From: Panorpa germanica
Lineage: Eukaryota; Arthropoda; Insecta; Mecoptera; Panorpidae
Length of the DNA stretch: 64,000 nt
Direction of reading: 5' to 3'
NCBI GenBank assembly: GCA_963678705.1
Contig: OY783215.1
Coordinates: 15,729,740-15,793,739 of the forward strand
The translations under genes were made by a program, and so were the position numbers. This document shows positions 50,785 through 63,145 of the stretch, in pieces. Numbering within the stretch: position 1 is the first letter of the stretch; the number at the start of each line of letters is the position of its first letter. The notes under the pieces are model-generated. The model searched no databases, was not told the origin of the DNA, and saw only the letters and a program-made list of their open reading frames with translations.

Positions 50785-52537
50785 TTACAATCTTTTACCC
50801 ATTATTACCACTGAGGGTTCCTTGATTAAAAATTTAAAAGATTTTCCTTCATGGCACCAATTTTCATAACCTAATTCAATAATGCTAGTCATACCTAATG
50901 TTTTAACCATTTTTCGAGAATATTGGTTTAAGCAAGTAACAACAAGGGCTTTTGGAACAGGAACTAGTAAGGTGTGGTCATGTTTGAAGTCTTGATCTTT
51001 TAGCGTAAAGCATTGTTTCAGATATTCTCCAGATCGGACTTCAGCTAGCATTTTGATAGATGCTTCACATAGTTTTCGGCCAAGACTTTGTTTCCGATAA
51101 TTTGGCATGGTGGAGGCGAACATCAATTCACAATAACTATCTATATGGTAATAATCAAAACAGTCGATAGTTTTATCGAGCGATTTGTAAAATTCGATTA
51201 GCGCTTTTGAACTCTTTTGTGTACAATATTGATTTTGAAACGCTTCATTCAATTCTGGAGCTCCTGGTGGAGGTTTAACCTGTAAAATAAATCATTGTGT
51301 CTAGAAAATGATGTGATATATATGCTATTAGGTTGCATAGGCTAAAACTAATGCTGAGTTTTTATTAGAGAAGTACCTTTCGTATCAAGGCGAAAAGGCA
51401 ACCCCATTGTTGTGTAGGTTCTACCCTTGGCAAATTCTGTTACAAATTTGCACTTGCAAATGATATCTGAGATGTTGCACAGCTTACGTCTATTCGATTG
51501 ATGAGAATTGCGGCAACTTCGTCGTTGTCTTCTTTGTCAATAGCAGCTAAACTAATTCCTTCGCTGGCTGCGTAGATGCCCAGTTTCTCCATTTCCTGAG
51601 CCCCTTTCACTGTCATTTTTATAGCGGCACATATCGGTTCGTTGAGAAAAAATTCTCGCATAGCCTGTGAAATATGTATTTCTGTATTGAAAACATAAGA
51701 AATTGGTGGAACCATGCAGGAAACGAGTACGGGTGAGAGAAAGGAAGAGAGATTAAGGAAAAGGACACTATTATTTAAAATCTACTAAAGCTTACTTACC
51801 TTCAGAGTGCCTGGCATCAAGTCGGGAGTTTTTTTTTTTATTTAATTTATTTAACGTCGGCCTATTTCCGATGCTGAGTCCTATCACCGACGACCTCCTT
51901 CAATGTTGGCAGTATTTATGGTGTCGTGGCCTCATATATGTGGGATACACCACTGCCTAATAAGTGTACGATTATGTATGACCATAATCAATATAAGTTC
52001 ATAATAACCAAACCCAGAAAATATATATCTGGTCCGGGGATCGAACCCGAAGACACAGCAGTCGGCGTCAAGCATCAATGCTCTCGCCCACTGTGTCGTC
52101 CAAGTCGGGAGTAATAGATACAATTTCATACTTGCCTGGAAGAAATAAAATATGTACAGGTGTTTAAATAGTGGCGCTTAGTTGCGGATCTTCGCCCAGG
52201 AACAAAAGGCGTGTGGTGCTATGTCAAAATAGCAAAATATAGGTTTTTCAATTCTTCTAAATGTCCAAAGTTTTATTACAAGATTTATAGTTAATAAGCA
52301 CTATACTGCAATTTATTTAAAATAATTTCTTCATTATCATAGCAATCATAAAATTAAAGAAAAAAATACATTTTGTATGGTAGATAGAAATAGTACTCGT
52401 ATTATGATTTAATGCGATTTAATGTATTGGAAGGTAGAATTAGTGATAGAAATAATATTTTTTGTACAAGCATTTATGCACTCACCATTATTAACAACAT
52501 CCCATACCTTTATATAGTAATTATGTTTAACAACCAT
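50785..52537 (-). pseudogene. AANAT-like GNAT A6, exon 2 split by a SINE
   Basis: Exons correspond one by one to A2: 52486-52537 (M-V-V-K-H-N-Y-Y), exon 2 51800-52135, 51488-51664, 50785-51279. Exon 2 should be 53 nt but is interrupted by a 271-bp tRNA-derived SINE with a 12-bp duplication of exon sequence, so the normal mRNA cannot encode the first GNAT strand. Exons 3 and 4 are still open and nearly identical to A2, and the acetyl-CoA loop is R-K-Q-S-L-G. Either the copy is dead and the damage recent, or the SINE is spliced out or exon 2 skipped. Skipping 53 nt would shift the frame. Confidence 0.85.
51818..52112 (-). mobile_element. tRNA-derived SINE with target duplication
   Basis: A 12-bp direct repeat CAAGTCGGGAGT flanks the insertion (51818-51829 and 52101-52112). 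Read on the minus strand, the body starts at 52100 with a tRNA-like head: an A-box-like stretch then a clear B box GGTTCGATCCC near 52034-52045, an unrelated middle, and an A-rich tail at the opposite end. The uninterrupted exon 2 of A2 shows the empty site. This arrangement is diagnostic for a SINE moved by LINE machinery. Confidence 0.92.
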
Positions 52538-52743
52538 TTAATTTATTAACTGAAATTTTAATTGTTCATTCTATTGTTTTTATTATATTTAAAATACAAA
52601 CAAATAAATTAAAACAGTATAAGTGGAATCTTTGGAATTAAATAATCCATTTGTGATCAGGAAAAACTGATGTTAAATTAAATGGTAAAGATGGGTAGCG
52701 ATTGTATTTAATATCTTGTTATTGGAGTTTCAGGCGTAGAATT

Positions 52744-53155
52744 GGGCTGGTGTCCTCATTTTTGTGGTCGATTTTTCAATTGTTGATTGAAATTGATGTT
52801 AATAAATGTGTATTGGCGTGTCTATTTTATTAAATATCTAAATATTGACGGAGATATAGCAATTAAAAGTTTGAATTGTAGTTATAGCGCTAGAAATGGT
52901 CGGCCATATTTGTATGACATAAAATGCATTTTAACGTCAGTTATTTGTTGAGTAGGTCAGTGCTGTGGTAATGTTTTTTAGCTGTTGGTAGTCGAAATAA
53001 TCAAGTCAAGTGAAAGAATAATAAGTTTTTATTTTATTTAACCCTGCTAAGGCAGACATAATATTGAAATTTTATTGTTCCTTGAAATAGCTGTAAATAA
53101 TATTTGATATTTTGATTTATAAATACATATAGCAGAGATTTATGAGCTGTTAGGT
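52744..53155 (+). mobile_element. Family A element, 3'-truncated copy
   Basis: Starts GGGCTGGTGTCCTC and follows the full-length copy at 972-1380 closely, then breaks off after AGCAGAGATTTATGAGCTGT. It lies between A6 and A7. Confidence 0.75.
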
Positions 53156-53746
53156 TTTATTTATTAACTATCTGCAATGCAAATGCAAATGTTTAATTTA
53201 CATAAACAAATATTATTACAGTTTCCATAAAACTTTAAAATAACATTTCATTTACACATAATATTAATACTCGTATAATAGGTTAAGTAACAGAGTGCGT
53301 CATCGGTGGATTGCAATCTCCCATGTCATATATATGTCACCTCAGCAAAATTTGGATATTTTCTCACGAGACAGATTGTAAATTAGAAACTTACCAAAGA
53401 AAAGTAGGTTTTTAACCAGGTCTTCACTACAAAATTAAACAGGACAAAAGTCTTAGACATTACAATAACTGACAACGACTATACGGTTTAAATTTTAAGT
53501 TTAAATTAGTTAACCGAACAATGAAAATATAATAAAGAATTGTAAAAATTAAGAACAATAAAACTTTTTAAATTAATCTTAAAAATTTTTTTTTTTAAAT
53601 TTAAATAAAAAATGAAACAAGGTTTATATTTTCCATAATACATTTTCAGTTCAGTTTTTATAAAAAATATTAAAGTTAAATAAAGGTATTGATTGCTTGT
53701 CCTTTTGATTGCTGATCCTTTAGCTTCTTAAATAAAGACCTATCAT
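53156..53746. other. Intergenic sequence 3' of A7
   Basis: AT-rich downstream sequence of A7 with no exon or repeat that I can identify. Confidence 0.45.
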
Positions 53747-55966
53747 TTATATTCTAATCCCCTGTACGATTATTGGCAAATTCTCCTTTCCTAGACGGCT
53801 GGCAAGAGTTTCTCCTTGAACATAAAACGTCTTCGTGTCAAGTTGGATCAGGAGAGTCATCTTCAAATCCGTGGTAACCCTGGTCAGGACGTTCGACAAA
53901 CAAGTAATAATAAAACCTTCTGGGACTATATTTTCTTTGCTTTTTCCAATAATTTTCTTATTTTGATAGTCTATTTCCAAAGGTTTAATTACAAATTCTC
54001 CTGACTTCAAGCGCTTTGCCAGCTCCAGTGATTGGCCGGTTAGAATCTTACCCAAGCCTCTTTTGCGATACTCGGGCAACGTAGATATAAACAACATTTC
54101 CAAAACGCAGCCAGATTTGTAGTGGTAGTTTATGTTGGTCTTACAATCTATGTCGTCGAAGAATCTCAACAGTTCCTTGCAGTTTTCATGTTTGCAATGA
54201 TGTTTGATGAACGTTTCTAATGAAGATAATTCTCCCTCTTGCAGTTTTACCTGAAAATTATTAATTTTAATTTATTAACAATGCAAGTCAGTGTATCTAA
54301 AAATTATTTGTAGTAAATATGTTCTCCTGAATCAAAATCACATTGAATATATATATATAGTACATTATATAGAAGTTTTATTTGTTGCCAATAAATCAGG
54401 CGTAGTGTAATCTCACTTATACTTGAAATTCATAGTATTGGGGGTCTTTGTATGGTCATTAAAATAGTCTCATCCTATCTAGTGTGACTTTTGCTGGAGT
54501 TAAAGAAAGAACATCTAGATTAGATGGATTTTCAATATAAAAATATAAGTAGAGGGGTTGATAGAACAGTGCTTGGAATAATTTGACAAACTCTTCAACG
54601 ACATACAGTGAAGCGAAGAATATGAAAATGTTTCTAGTGATGGTTATTAAATGCATAGTGATTTCGAAGAATAGCATATTACCATTGTCAAGAAAAAAAC
54701 CCTCACACTCTTGTAAATGTGAAGGATGCATTAGCAAAAGCAGTAATGATAAAAGTTTATACGTAACAAAAAGTTGAGGATAATAGTGATTTATTATATA
54801 TTGGTCCAGTCATTTAAGCTTAAATTAGGTAAGAATCTCGGAATTCGAGATACCCAGCTGTAAGTCTGTAAATACTTGTATATTGACACCCTAAAAGTGG
54901 TAGGGTGTACCTACCATATGTAGGTTTTGAGACAACTTTTAGGGTGTCAATATACAAGTATTTACAGACTTACAGCTGGGTATCTCGAATTCCGAGGTGA
55001 ACTTACTATATTGACTGCACTATATCAGGACCGTTTTTATTCATAGGCTGTACCAAAAAGAAAACTGTGTATTAATTATTTGTTTAACTTTAGTAATTAA
55101 ATTTATTTTCAATAGACTAAAATGAAAAAGCCTTTGTTGTTGTTTAAGACTGTGGTGTGGGCCCTTTTATAATCATAAAAGACGTTGACAGCTGAGATTC
55201 TAGAAACATTAAATTCAGGTAAAAAGCATAACTAAAGGGGACATTAATACAAAGAATGAATTAAGAGGGATTTAGAAAAAAAAATCATATTTACTTCTAA
55301 AAATTAAATATTTTCTTTTTGGTTTTTGGTTAGAAAATTGCTCCAGTTGCGATTATTTCAGGTCAATTTAAAAAAAGATTGTACCCGATAGGGCAAGAAC
55401 CATAGATTCAGCATAGTGGCATTGTTGTGTACATATATTTCATGATGAAAATGGAATCGAAGTTCTTCTAGAGTATGAAATGTAATGATTTGTTTTCTAA
55501 TAGCGAGTATGGATATATTTATATAAATATATATTATACTAATCCTGTACATGTAAAGAATTGAAGGCTGTTGCTGCCACTACTCCTGTGGATTTATGCA
55601 CAGCGGCAAGAGTAAGTCCTTCCGCTGCAACATGCAAACACAGCTTCTCTAGATCAGCCACTGATTCTGCATCTATTTTGTAAGCCGAGCAAAAAGGTTG
55701 GTGGAGAAAGAATTCTCGCATCGTCTAAAAAAAGCAAATTGTAATTAATAAAGAATATTCTGTATTTTGGGAATATAAATTTGTTATTTTGTGAACTTAC
55801 TTTCAGAGCGCCAGGTATTAAATCAGTTGTTAAAACAACTATTTCAAATTGATCTGAAAAAAAAGTTTACTTGTATAAAATGTTACTTTTGAAATGATAT
55901 TTAACAAAAATACTTACCAGTACCACCGATAACTCTGGGAAATGTTTCCGTTTCTACGATCGACAT
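53747..55966 (-). CDS. AANAT-like GNAT acetyltransferase A7
   Basis: Four exons (55918-55966, 55801-55853, 55551-55724, 53747-54250) give 259 aa in frame. Exon 1 encodes M-S-I-V-E-T-E-T-F; exon 2 D-Q-F-E-I-V-V-L; exon 3 M-R-E-F-F-L-H-Q-P-F and G-L-T-L-A-A-V-H. Exon 4 carries P-E-Y-R-K-R-G-L-G-K-I-L, a fully intact acetyl-CoA loop (R-K-R-G-L-G), so this copy should bind the cofactor. The C-terminus ends I-I-V-Q-G-I-R-I, like the V-V-x-G-x-x-L ends of its relatives. Intron 3 contains the perfect 62-bp inverted repeat at 54837-54996. Among A2-A8 this and A8 are the best candidates for active enzymes. Confidence 0.87.
54837..54996. repeat. Perfect 62-bp inverted repeat (hairpin)
   Basis: Arms 54837-54898 and 54935-54996 are exact reverse complements over 62 bases, joined by a 36-base loop that itself has a small GGTAGG/CCTACC stem. 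It lies in intron 3 of A7, so the A7 pre-mRNA would fold into a long double-stranded hairpin. No coding sequence and no matching copy elsewhere in the window. Confidence 0.95.
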
Positions 55967-56411
55967 CTTTGCGTAGTGAACGTCGAGTAATAAATTACAA
56001 TATCTGAAACGTGAAGTTACTTATGATAATAATAAAGTAAAAATGCAAATATCGCTCCTAAACTAATAAAAAATTAATATCGTTTTAATTGTTATATAGC
56101 AAGTTCAGTCTCCAGGGCTGAATTTTAATGTTAAAACTTAAACACTTAAAAAGATATGAATAAATACATATCAATAATATCTATTTAAATTGCCTAGTTT
56201 GTACACGGCTGTAAAATACGACTCTGTATATTTATCTGTTATAGGAATATAATATTTACCTGTTAATAATAATAAAAAAAATATGCAACGTGTCTTTATC
56301 AGAATGGCGCCACTATTACTGGAATGTCCCTAGTAAACATTCTAATGTGACTGCGTGAATCGCATGCTAGGTGGCGCAAATGTATAACCAGTCTAAATAA
56401 CAGGAATTCTA

Positions 56412-56800
56412 TAACAACAAAATTTTGCCTGAGGAATGAAGGCTGATATTTGAAAGCAGATAAAATCTGAAAAACATTATTGAGTTTATAAATAAAACTA
56501 AAAAAATTATTTACTAACTTTTAATGATATATTTGTATGTAAGAATTTGTTTTTTGTATAAAATTTTACTTTATCCCTCTCATTTTTTTTTTAATTTAAT
56601 ATTCTAGAACATTTACCTCTATATTACAGTGAAATAGACACAGTACTGTAAGTACAAAAATTATAAAAATAAACTATAAATTAACAACAAAATTTTGCCG
56701 GAGGAATGTAGGCTGATATTTAAAAGCAGGAAAATTTTAAGAACCTTATTGAGTTTATAAATAAAACCAATAACCTCTTTATTTTAAGTATGTTTGTATA
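56412..56800 (+). repeat. Direct repeat spaced 270 bp
   Basis: TAACAACAAAATTTTGCC occurs at 56412 and again at 56682, and the similarity continues for about 120 bp (GAGGAATG-AGGCTGATATTT, TTATTGAGTTTATAAATAAA). This looks like an old tandem duplication. Confidence 0.7.
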
Positions 56801-56962
56801 TAAGTTGTAAATTTTGTATTGTAAATGTTTATAAATGTATATATTGTTTTAAGTGCTAATAACTTTTGAAAGTAGATGCATTCAAATAATTAAAAAAACA
56901 TCAAAATTTGCACATGAACCATAAACTTTTTAGTTACACAATAATTAATTTAATTCAAGTAA

Positions 56963-56972
<10 letters not shown>

Positions 56973-57043
<71 letters not shown>
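56973..57043. repeat. TA microsatellite 3
   Basis: About 35 AT units ending in ACAGGGTGTGCCCC. See the same motif in reverse at 43870. Confidence 0.95.
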
Positions 57044-57046
<3 letters not shown>

Positions 57047-57643
57047 GGTGTGCCCCGTATGTTACACGTCACAAACCAGGATATGAAAATTTGTTCCCTA
57101 TTTACCTACTTTCACATTTTGAAGATATTTGATTTTATAATTTTAACAATTAAATAATTGTAAATAATGGTAACATATTAAAAAATCACTACCTTGTATC
57201 TTATTTTTGGTCCCATCTGTACAAAGTGCCTTTGTTTTGGATAATTCTTGTTTAACAAATTTTCGTTAAACCTAATTTGCTCGACAGCAACGGACTGTAA
57301 CTTGCTGATTCATCGGATGAAATAATAACACCAAACATATGTTAAATTAATATGTTAAATACTTAACTACAAAAGACAGATGGATACAAACATTAACAAA
57401 CTTATTCAATATTCTTGTACAAAATACTATTTTTGAATGAAAACTTTCTCTTAATTACTGCGAGTTATATAGTACAAGTTTATCCTGTACTGTACATAAC
57501 ATATGAAGCAAACCATTATTCTTAGAAACAAATATGTATCAAAATTTAGAAAGTGTCACATAATAAGGGTTTCGAAATATAAACATAAAGATTTAGAAAG
57601 TGTCATATCCTAAAGGGTTTCTATAGAATTACCTATGTGAACT

Positions 57644-57960
57644 CCCAGTAAACATTTAGTGAAATAGAATGGCTTGGTGAAGTTCTAGTCACTCGTACAT
57701 TTCAATTCTAACGTTTTACAAGTTGGAGCAACAACACAGAAACCAATTTTAGTTCAAATTTATTCCCTACCTGTCAAGATTTTGTGAAATAAAATCTGAT
57801 ATCTGTAGTTTTAGCAAGTTCACATTGATTCCCCACCTGTCACAAATTTTGTGTTAGCTGTTAGAATTTTTTTCATAATAATAGTTTATCTTTTTCCAAC
57901 ATCATTCATTAAGTAGCAGTTGTTTCTTTCACACTTGGATATATTTTTTTTAGTTCATTT
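57644..57960. mobile_element. CCCAGTAAACA element, diverged copy
   Basis: Begins CCCAGTAAACATTTAG and shares GTGAAGTTC-AGTCACTCGTAC, the CTAACG-TTTACAAG block and AACATCATTCATTAAGTA with 50005-50379. The right terminus is not recognisable. Confidence 0.6.
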
Positions 57961-58130
57961 TCATTCCTGTTTATTCCAAAGTGAGCCAGTACCAGCTGGT
58001 ACTTAAACAAAGTAGTCAAATTACTGTTCAAACAGTCAATTCAAAACAAAATTCTATAACCACATAATGTATGATTAATCAGAAAATTGGAGTACAACTT
58101 TACAAGTTATCGTCACTTTTTCCACAACAT

Positions 58131-58214
58131 AATATATGTTACATGACCCGATTTAAATAATATATGTTACATGACCCGATTTAAATAATATATGTTACAT
58201 GACCCGATTTAAAT
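58131..58214. repeat. Three tandem 28-bp units
   Basis: The unit starting AATATATGTTACATGACCCG and ending ATTTAAAT occurs three times in a row without a mismatch. Confidence 0.95.
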
Positions 58215-59682
58215 AATTTCGCACCTTTAGAATCATTCTGATCATGTATATGATTATTTATTACTGACTGGAATCTATATATTTATAATAACTTTTTCCA
58301 TTTAAAAAACTATTTTTCGTACGTTATTGTAATAAATAGCTATTATATTTATTATATCCATTAAGTTCTACAAATAAAACACTATGTTTTACGCAAAGTC
58401 CCCATGCAAACACCATATTTTCATTTTCTATACTTTATATTTCTAGCGACATAGGAACAAAATATAACACATTATGCATTAACACCTTTTACTTGAACTT
58501 AGATCAGAATCAGGTCCAGTTAAATAAAAAATAGTATTTGAATTTTACTAAAAACAATGATGACACAGTCCGGATTGGTTCTGTGGATTGCCATTAAATC
58601 AGGCGTAGTGTACTCTCACAAAATTTAAACCTGGAATACTATCTACGGAGATTTCGTTAATTGCCATTAAATTACACGTAGTATATACATAGTGTGACTA
58701 GAAAAATTACCAAGATTCTTAACTTCGATTTCTTGTGATTGTGAAAGATAAAGGAAACCATGAATGTCCTGATGACACAGTTACATGCAAAAAAGTTTAC
58801 CTGTAATTTTTATACATATATAATATGACATTATATAAAAAAATATTCTTTAATATAAATTTACATGTTCTGCCGTAAATTAAACTTAAGATTTAAGAGT
58901 ATTGTAGAAGAGTAACAAAATTATGTTAACTTCTAATACAATATTACATTTACAATAAAACGTAACATTCTGTAAAAAATATTCCATGAAACGTAACGTT
59001 ATGTTAAATAATACATGAAATATTCGTATACCTCGCTTATATACAATTTTATATATTGTGTAAGGTAATATCCATATTTTGTATTTAGTGGTGTAGTTGT
59101 AGATACATTTTTAATTCATTATTTGCTGAAATACAAGTGCAATGTCATTTTACATGCTGCATACATATTATTAAGTTAAATAATATCTTAACAATATTTT
59201 TCTTTACAGGTAATATATTCCTCAAATTTATTATCTTATTATATTGCTATTCAGTACGTCTTAAGTCTATATCTACTTTAAAAATGATTCTTCTGCAATT
59301 TATTTGTTGCATTATTCCAATATGTGTTTAACCTTTTCAATTGCTTTGTCACACGTCATTTTCTTCTAGTCCTAGGCTGCACAACATTTCCCTAATTGAT
59401 TACGGCTCGAGATAATGAACGGTGTATGAAATTTTAGCTGAATACATTTATTCTTCTCTACAAAACTATTATCACTAATAAACTTTTATGGACCTCGTCA
59501 TTTCCTGTAGTTGCTACGTATAAAGAGCCTTGACTTTAATTTGACTTATTATCTTATCTCTAAAATGATTATAAATTAGATTTTATTTTTATTTAATTAG
59601 ATTTTTGCAATTTTTTAATAATCATTATTGTACATATCTAACATCAAGTAGCATATTGTTAGAAAATTATATTTATATATTA

Positions 59683-62147
59683 ATGATGGAACATCAGCCG
59701 GCAAGAAAAGTGTTAGCCTCTATAAATGGAGGTAAATAGTTTAATTTTAAAATGTCCTCGTGGTGTATTTTAATGAACAAACAAATAATGGAAAGTTTAA
59801 TCTTTGCAGGTCAATTTGAAATAGTTCCTCTAACGCCTGACTTATTAAAAGAATCTTTTCCAGTAAGTAAAAATATTAATTAATCTGTAACATAGTCAAT
59901 AGTTTTCACGAATATCGAATATCGACTCCGAATCTACTAAACAAGAAACATGTAATATTTTACTTAACTGAAACCTAGTAATTATTCAATATAAAAAGTT
60001 TGCTTTAAAACGTATTATACGGATACTCATAAACGTGTAATTGTTAAAAAGATTTTATAATCTTCTTCAGGTTTTATAATCGTTAAACAATGCTGTTTAA
60101 AAACTTTCACGATTCTAATAATCTGCAAAAACATTGAAACAGCTTTCAAAACGTTGTATAATTGTAAATATTGTTTAATTTAGAGAACTCTTAAATACAT
60201 GTAATGGGCTTGTATTAATTTCTATAAAAGTGTACTATATATTGATAAAGCGAGCTACTAAACCTCATATATGTTAGGAGATATTAACCACTAAAAAGTC
60301 ATTTTGTCTTTTTAGTTATTAAAGGCATTCAACGTTGTAGAACATTCCAAATGCATGTGACCTCACAACCGCTAGTTGCTATCTCTTTTATACAACACAG
60401 CGTAAAAGAGATATATTCTTGACAGAACTCTGTTATTTATGTTTATTATTATATATTGATAACTTTTACTATGGGAATCTCAGATAGCTGTAATATTTAT
60501 AGGTTATGCGAGAGTTTTTCTTTAACCAGAGAGTTTGCAAAGCACTTAAGATTGACGATAAGGCAGTTTCCGAATTAGTAAACTTATGTATTGATGCTGC
60601 AAGTGACGGAGTCAGTCTCGCAGCTGTAGAACAAAGCACTGGAATTGTTGCTGGAGCTCTGTTTAACAAAATCGAGGTAAGAAACACTGGATATATGATA
60701 TGATATGAAGTTATTGAATTATTCAAGTATACCAACATAATAATATGTAAATTATTGTGTTTTTTTTGTGATTTAGTTCTGGCTTCATTTTACAGCGTGG
60801 CAGGGTAATATTACACAGTTGCTTGTTCGTATATGGATCAACCGTATAGGATTGATTGTTTCATAAACCTATTCTTCATTGTTAGGGGTCACACATTGCG
60901 TGCCCCGTCCCCTCTGTTGTGAAGTCACACATTTCCTTGCTATTTCTATTTCCATTACTATTTTCTTCTTGGCTCTATCTCCGTCATCTACCTCTTGTCT
61001 TCCTTGTCCCCACTCCGTAAATCCTCTATTTTCTGAAGTGAAGTTTAACTACCCTTCATTCTCTTTCCTCTCTATCTCCGCCATTCACCGCTTCTCTTCA
61101 CTGCCTCCTTTTAATAGCAGCATTCTCTTCTTTTGACTTTTTACTATTTTCTCACATGAATACTTAATGTGCTCCAGCGTTTCTATCTCTCTCCCGCACA
61201 CCCTGCACATCCTTTTCGCTATTTTCCCAGTATCTGTTTCCTTTCTCTTCATTTCCCAATCTAAATCTTGCGATTCTTCTTATGTTCTTTTATTGCCCAC
61301 CTTCCTGAATATTCTATTCTTATCTTGTCCCTTTTCCACCTGTTCAGCCCTAGTACCCATTTAATGTATCTCTCCTGGATTCTTTTCAATTTCTCTTGTT
61401 CTTTCCAACAGAGATATGGTCTCTGCTCCGTACATCATCATGCTCTTTACCATTATAGTATATGAACTTATCATATATCGTTTGAAAGAATATTTAACGT
61501 TTTACAACTTTTATTTGAATTTTATTTTGATAAAATAAATAGTTTACATCTGTATAAAAGAATTATTAATTTCAAATTTATTAAATAAAAAAATTCAAAA
61601 TTTCTTTTTATAATACATAACTGGTTTTATATACTTAACTTTAAATTTGTATTTCTAGGTGCGTCCGGAACCGGGAGTACCTACTTATTATGAAAAATTT
61701 CAGTTGGAAAGGTGTAGCGGTGAAGCCGCAAAAGCACTCATACGCCTTATCCTTGTAGGCAACGAAGCTGTTGATCCATTCGAGGTGTACAACGTGGATT
61801 GCATCTTCGACTTGTTCTTGCTGTCCGTGATGCCGACATATCGTCGGAATGGAATAGGCCGCAAATTGATGGAGACCTCCATGGAGCTAGCGTATAAACT
61901 AAAGAATGGAGAATTGAAGAGAGATCAAGTCTGCGATGGACAGTACGTTTTAAAACATGATAAGATACCGCAAGCGGCGACTATTTTTTGTGTCAATCCA
62001 CTTCCGTTGAAAGTATCCAAAGAGTTAAATATGATTGAGTTGGGAGAGGTCAGATATGACACCTTTTTCCACGAAGGAAAATCTTTGATAAATACTGCTG
62101 ATGTAAATGATCGGGCGGGGGTTATTCTGGGTAAATTGCTTGAATAA
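59683..62147 (+). CDS. AANAT-like GNAT acetyltransferase A8
   Basis: Four exons (59683-59731, 59810-59862, 60503-60676, 61659-62147) give 254 aa in frame. Exon 1 starts M-M-E-H-Q-P (the second ATG is 3 nt later), exon 2 gives Q-F-E-I-V-P-L-T-P, exon 3 V-M-R-E-F-F-F-N-Q and G-V-S-L-A-A-V-E, exon 4 Y-R-R-N-G-I-G-R-K-L with an intact acetyl-CoA loop, then H-E-G-K-S near the end. It is on the plus strand, opposite to most of the array. Intron 2 holds a reverse family A fragment and intron 3 an antisense non-LTR fossil. Likely an active acetyltransferase; substrate unknown. Confidence 0.87.
60205..60430 (-). mobile_element. Family A fragment, reverse orientation
   Basis: Starts GGGCTTGTATTAATTTCTAT and runs as the reverse of 24380-24630, including the extra segment with AACCGCTAGTTGCTATCTCT. 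It lies in intron 2 of A8. Confidence 0.75.
60880..61455 (-). pseudogene. Non-LTR retrotransposon 3' fossil, minus strand
   Basis: Read on the minus strand, consecutive frames give M-M-Y-G-A-E, then E-R-Y-I-K-W-V-L-G-L-N-R, and A-K-R-M-C-R-V-C-G-R-E-I-E-T-L-E-H-I-K-Y-S-C. These are the C-terminal reverse transcriptase region and zinc knuckle of an insect non-LTR element. Frameshifts separate the parts. Same family as 47868-48300; antisense in intron 3 of A8. Confidence 0.8.
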
Positions 62148-62329
62148 CGTCCGAATCGGATCCACGCTAATAAATGAGAAAAATGTGTATCCGGATGTTG
62201 ACTAATCTAAAACATATTCGGCTTATAATGAGCTTGTGAATTATTAGGCTGATTCTTTTAATTTTTTATTGAAATGTATGATAATTAATGTCTAAAGACT
62301 TTTTAATTTTTTCTAAAATACCCAAAATA

Positions 62330-62765
62330 GCGATTCTTCTTAAAAAAGATCGATTTTTTAATTGATTCGAATCAAAGTCTAAAGAATCGATTCAGAAAAA
62401 AATCGAAGTCTAAAAGATAGATTTCTCAAAAACCGATTTTTCGATTCTTTTTGAGTTTTCATATAAAAAAATGACACTAATCTAAAAAAAAAGGAAACGA
62501 AAAAATACAAGCTTTTCTTATAATTAAAAAATAAGTGAAGAGTGATTTTTGATTAATCAATAAAATCATGTAAGTTATTTATTATAGAATAAAATAATTA
62601 TAATTCCCAATATCAATAACGTTGCAGTTAATAAAAAAAATCGAATATCGATTTTCGAATGTTTGAGATCGATTCACGGGATCGATCCATTGTTTAAAAT
62701 CGATTTTATCTACTCAAAAAATCGATTCTTCGATTAATCGATCTCAGATCGCCATCCCTAATCCA
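62330..62765. repeat. ATCGATT-rich repeat
   Basis: The words ATCGATT, TCGATTC and AATCGATT recur more than a dozen times in about 430 bp, in both orientations, ending GATCGCCATCCCTAATCC. Such ends (GGGATGGCGATC in reverse) are typical of dispersed insect repeats, possibly hAT-type MITEs; the left end is unclear. Confidence 0.55.
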
Positions 62766-63145
62766 AAAGGTAATGGAGATATACAGCTATTTACAATACA
62801 GATTTCTGTTTTCCGCTTTTGTCCATATCGTCGAAGATTGACGTCATAGGAATAATATTAAAATTCGTAGAATTATAAGTAACCTAATTTAAAACTTTAT
62901 GTGTTGCTTGATACAGCTTTAAAGGATCAAACACAAAAGATTGTTATTTCAAATGAGTGACTTCACAACAGGTGAGACAACAAGAAGTAAGGTTAACAAA
63001 TCATGAATTTGTGTGACGTAATTTATGGATGGCTCCTACGTAGTATTTGAGGTTTGAATTGACCTCAAATTTCTACACTTTATTGTATAAAAAAGATGGC
63101 AACGTAATTGGATATTTGAATTTCAGCATAATTTTATAGAAATTA

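Larger units (their letters stand above)
55967..59682. other. Gap between divergent A7 and A8
   Basis: A7 (minus) and A8 (plus) diverge from this 3.7-kb gap. It contains a pair of direct repeats at 56412 and 56682, a TA microsatellite (56973-57043), an element of the CCCAGTAAACA family (from 57644), and three tandem 28-bp units (58131-58214). I found no supported exon. An ORF at 59137-59331 has no recognisable features. Confidence 0.55.

Noticed and set aside
52034-52100. tRNA gene
   Set aside because: The B box is clear but there is no proper cloverleaf end, and a target duplication and A-rich tail show it is the head of a SINE.
51932-52129. Minus-strand 65-codon ORF inside A6
   Set aside because: It lies almost wholly within the SINE, so it is not a protein.
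54459-54777. Overlapping ORFs on both strands in A7 intron 3
   Set aside because: No similarity or splice context; chance open frames within an intron.
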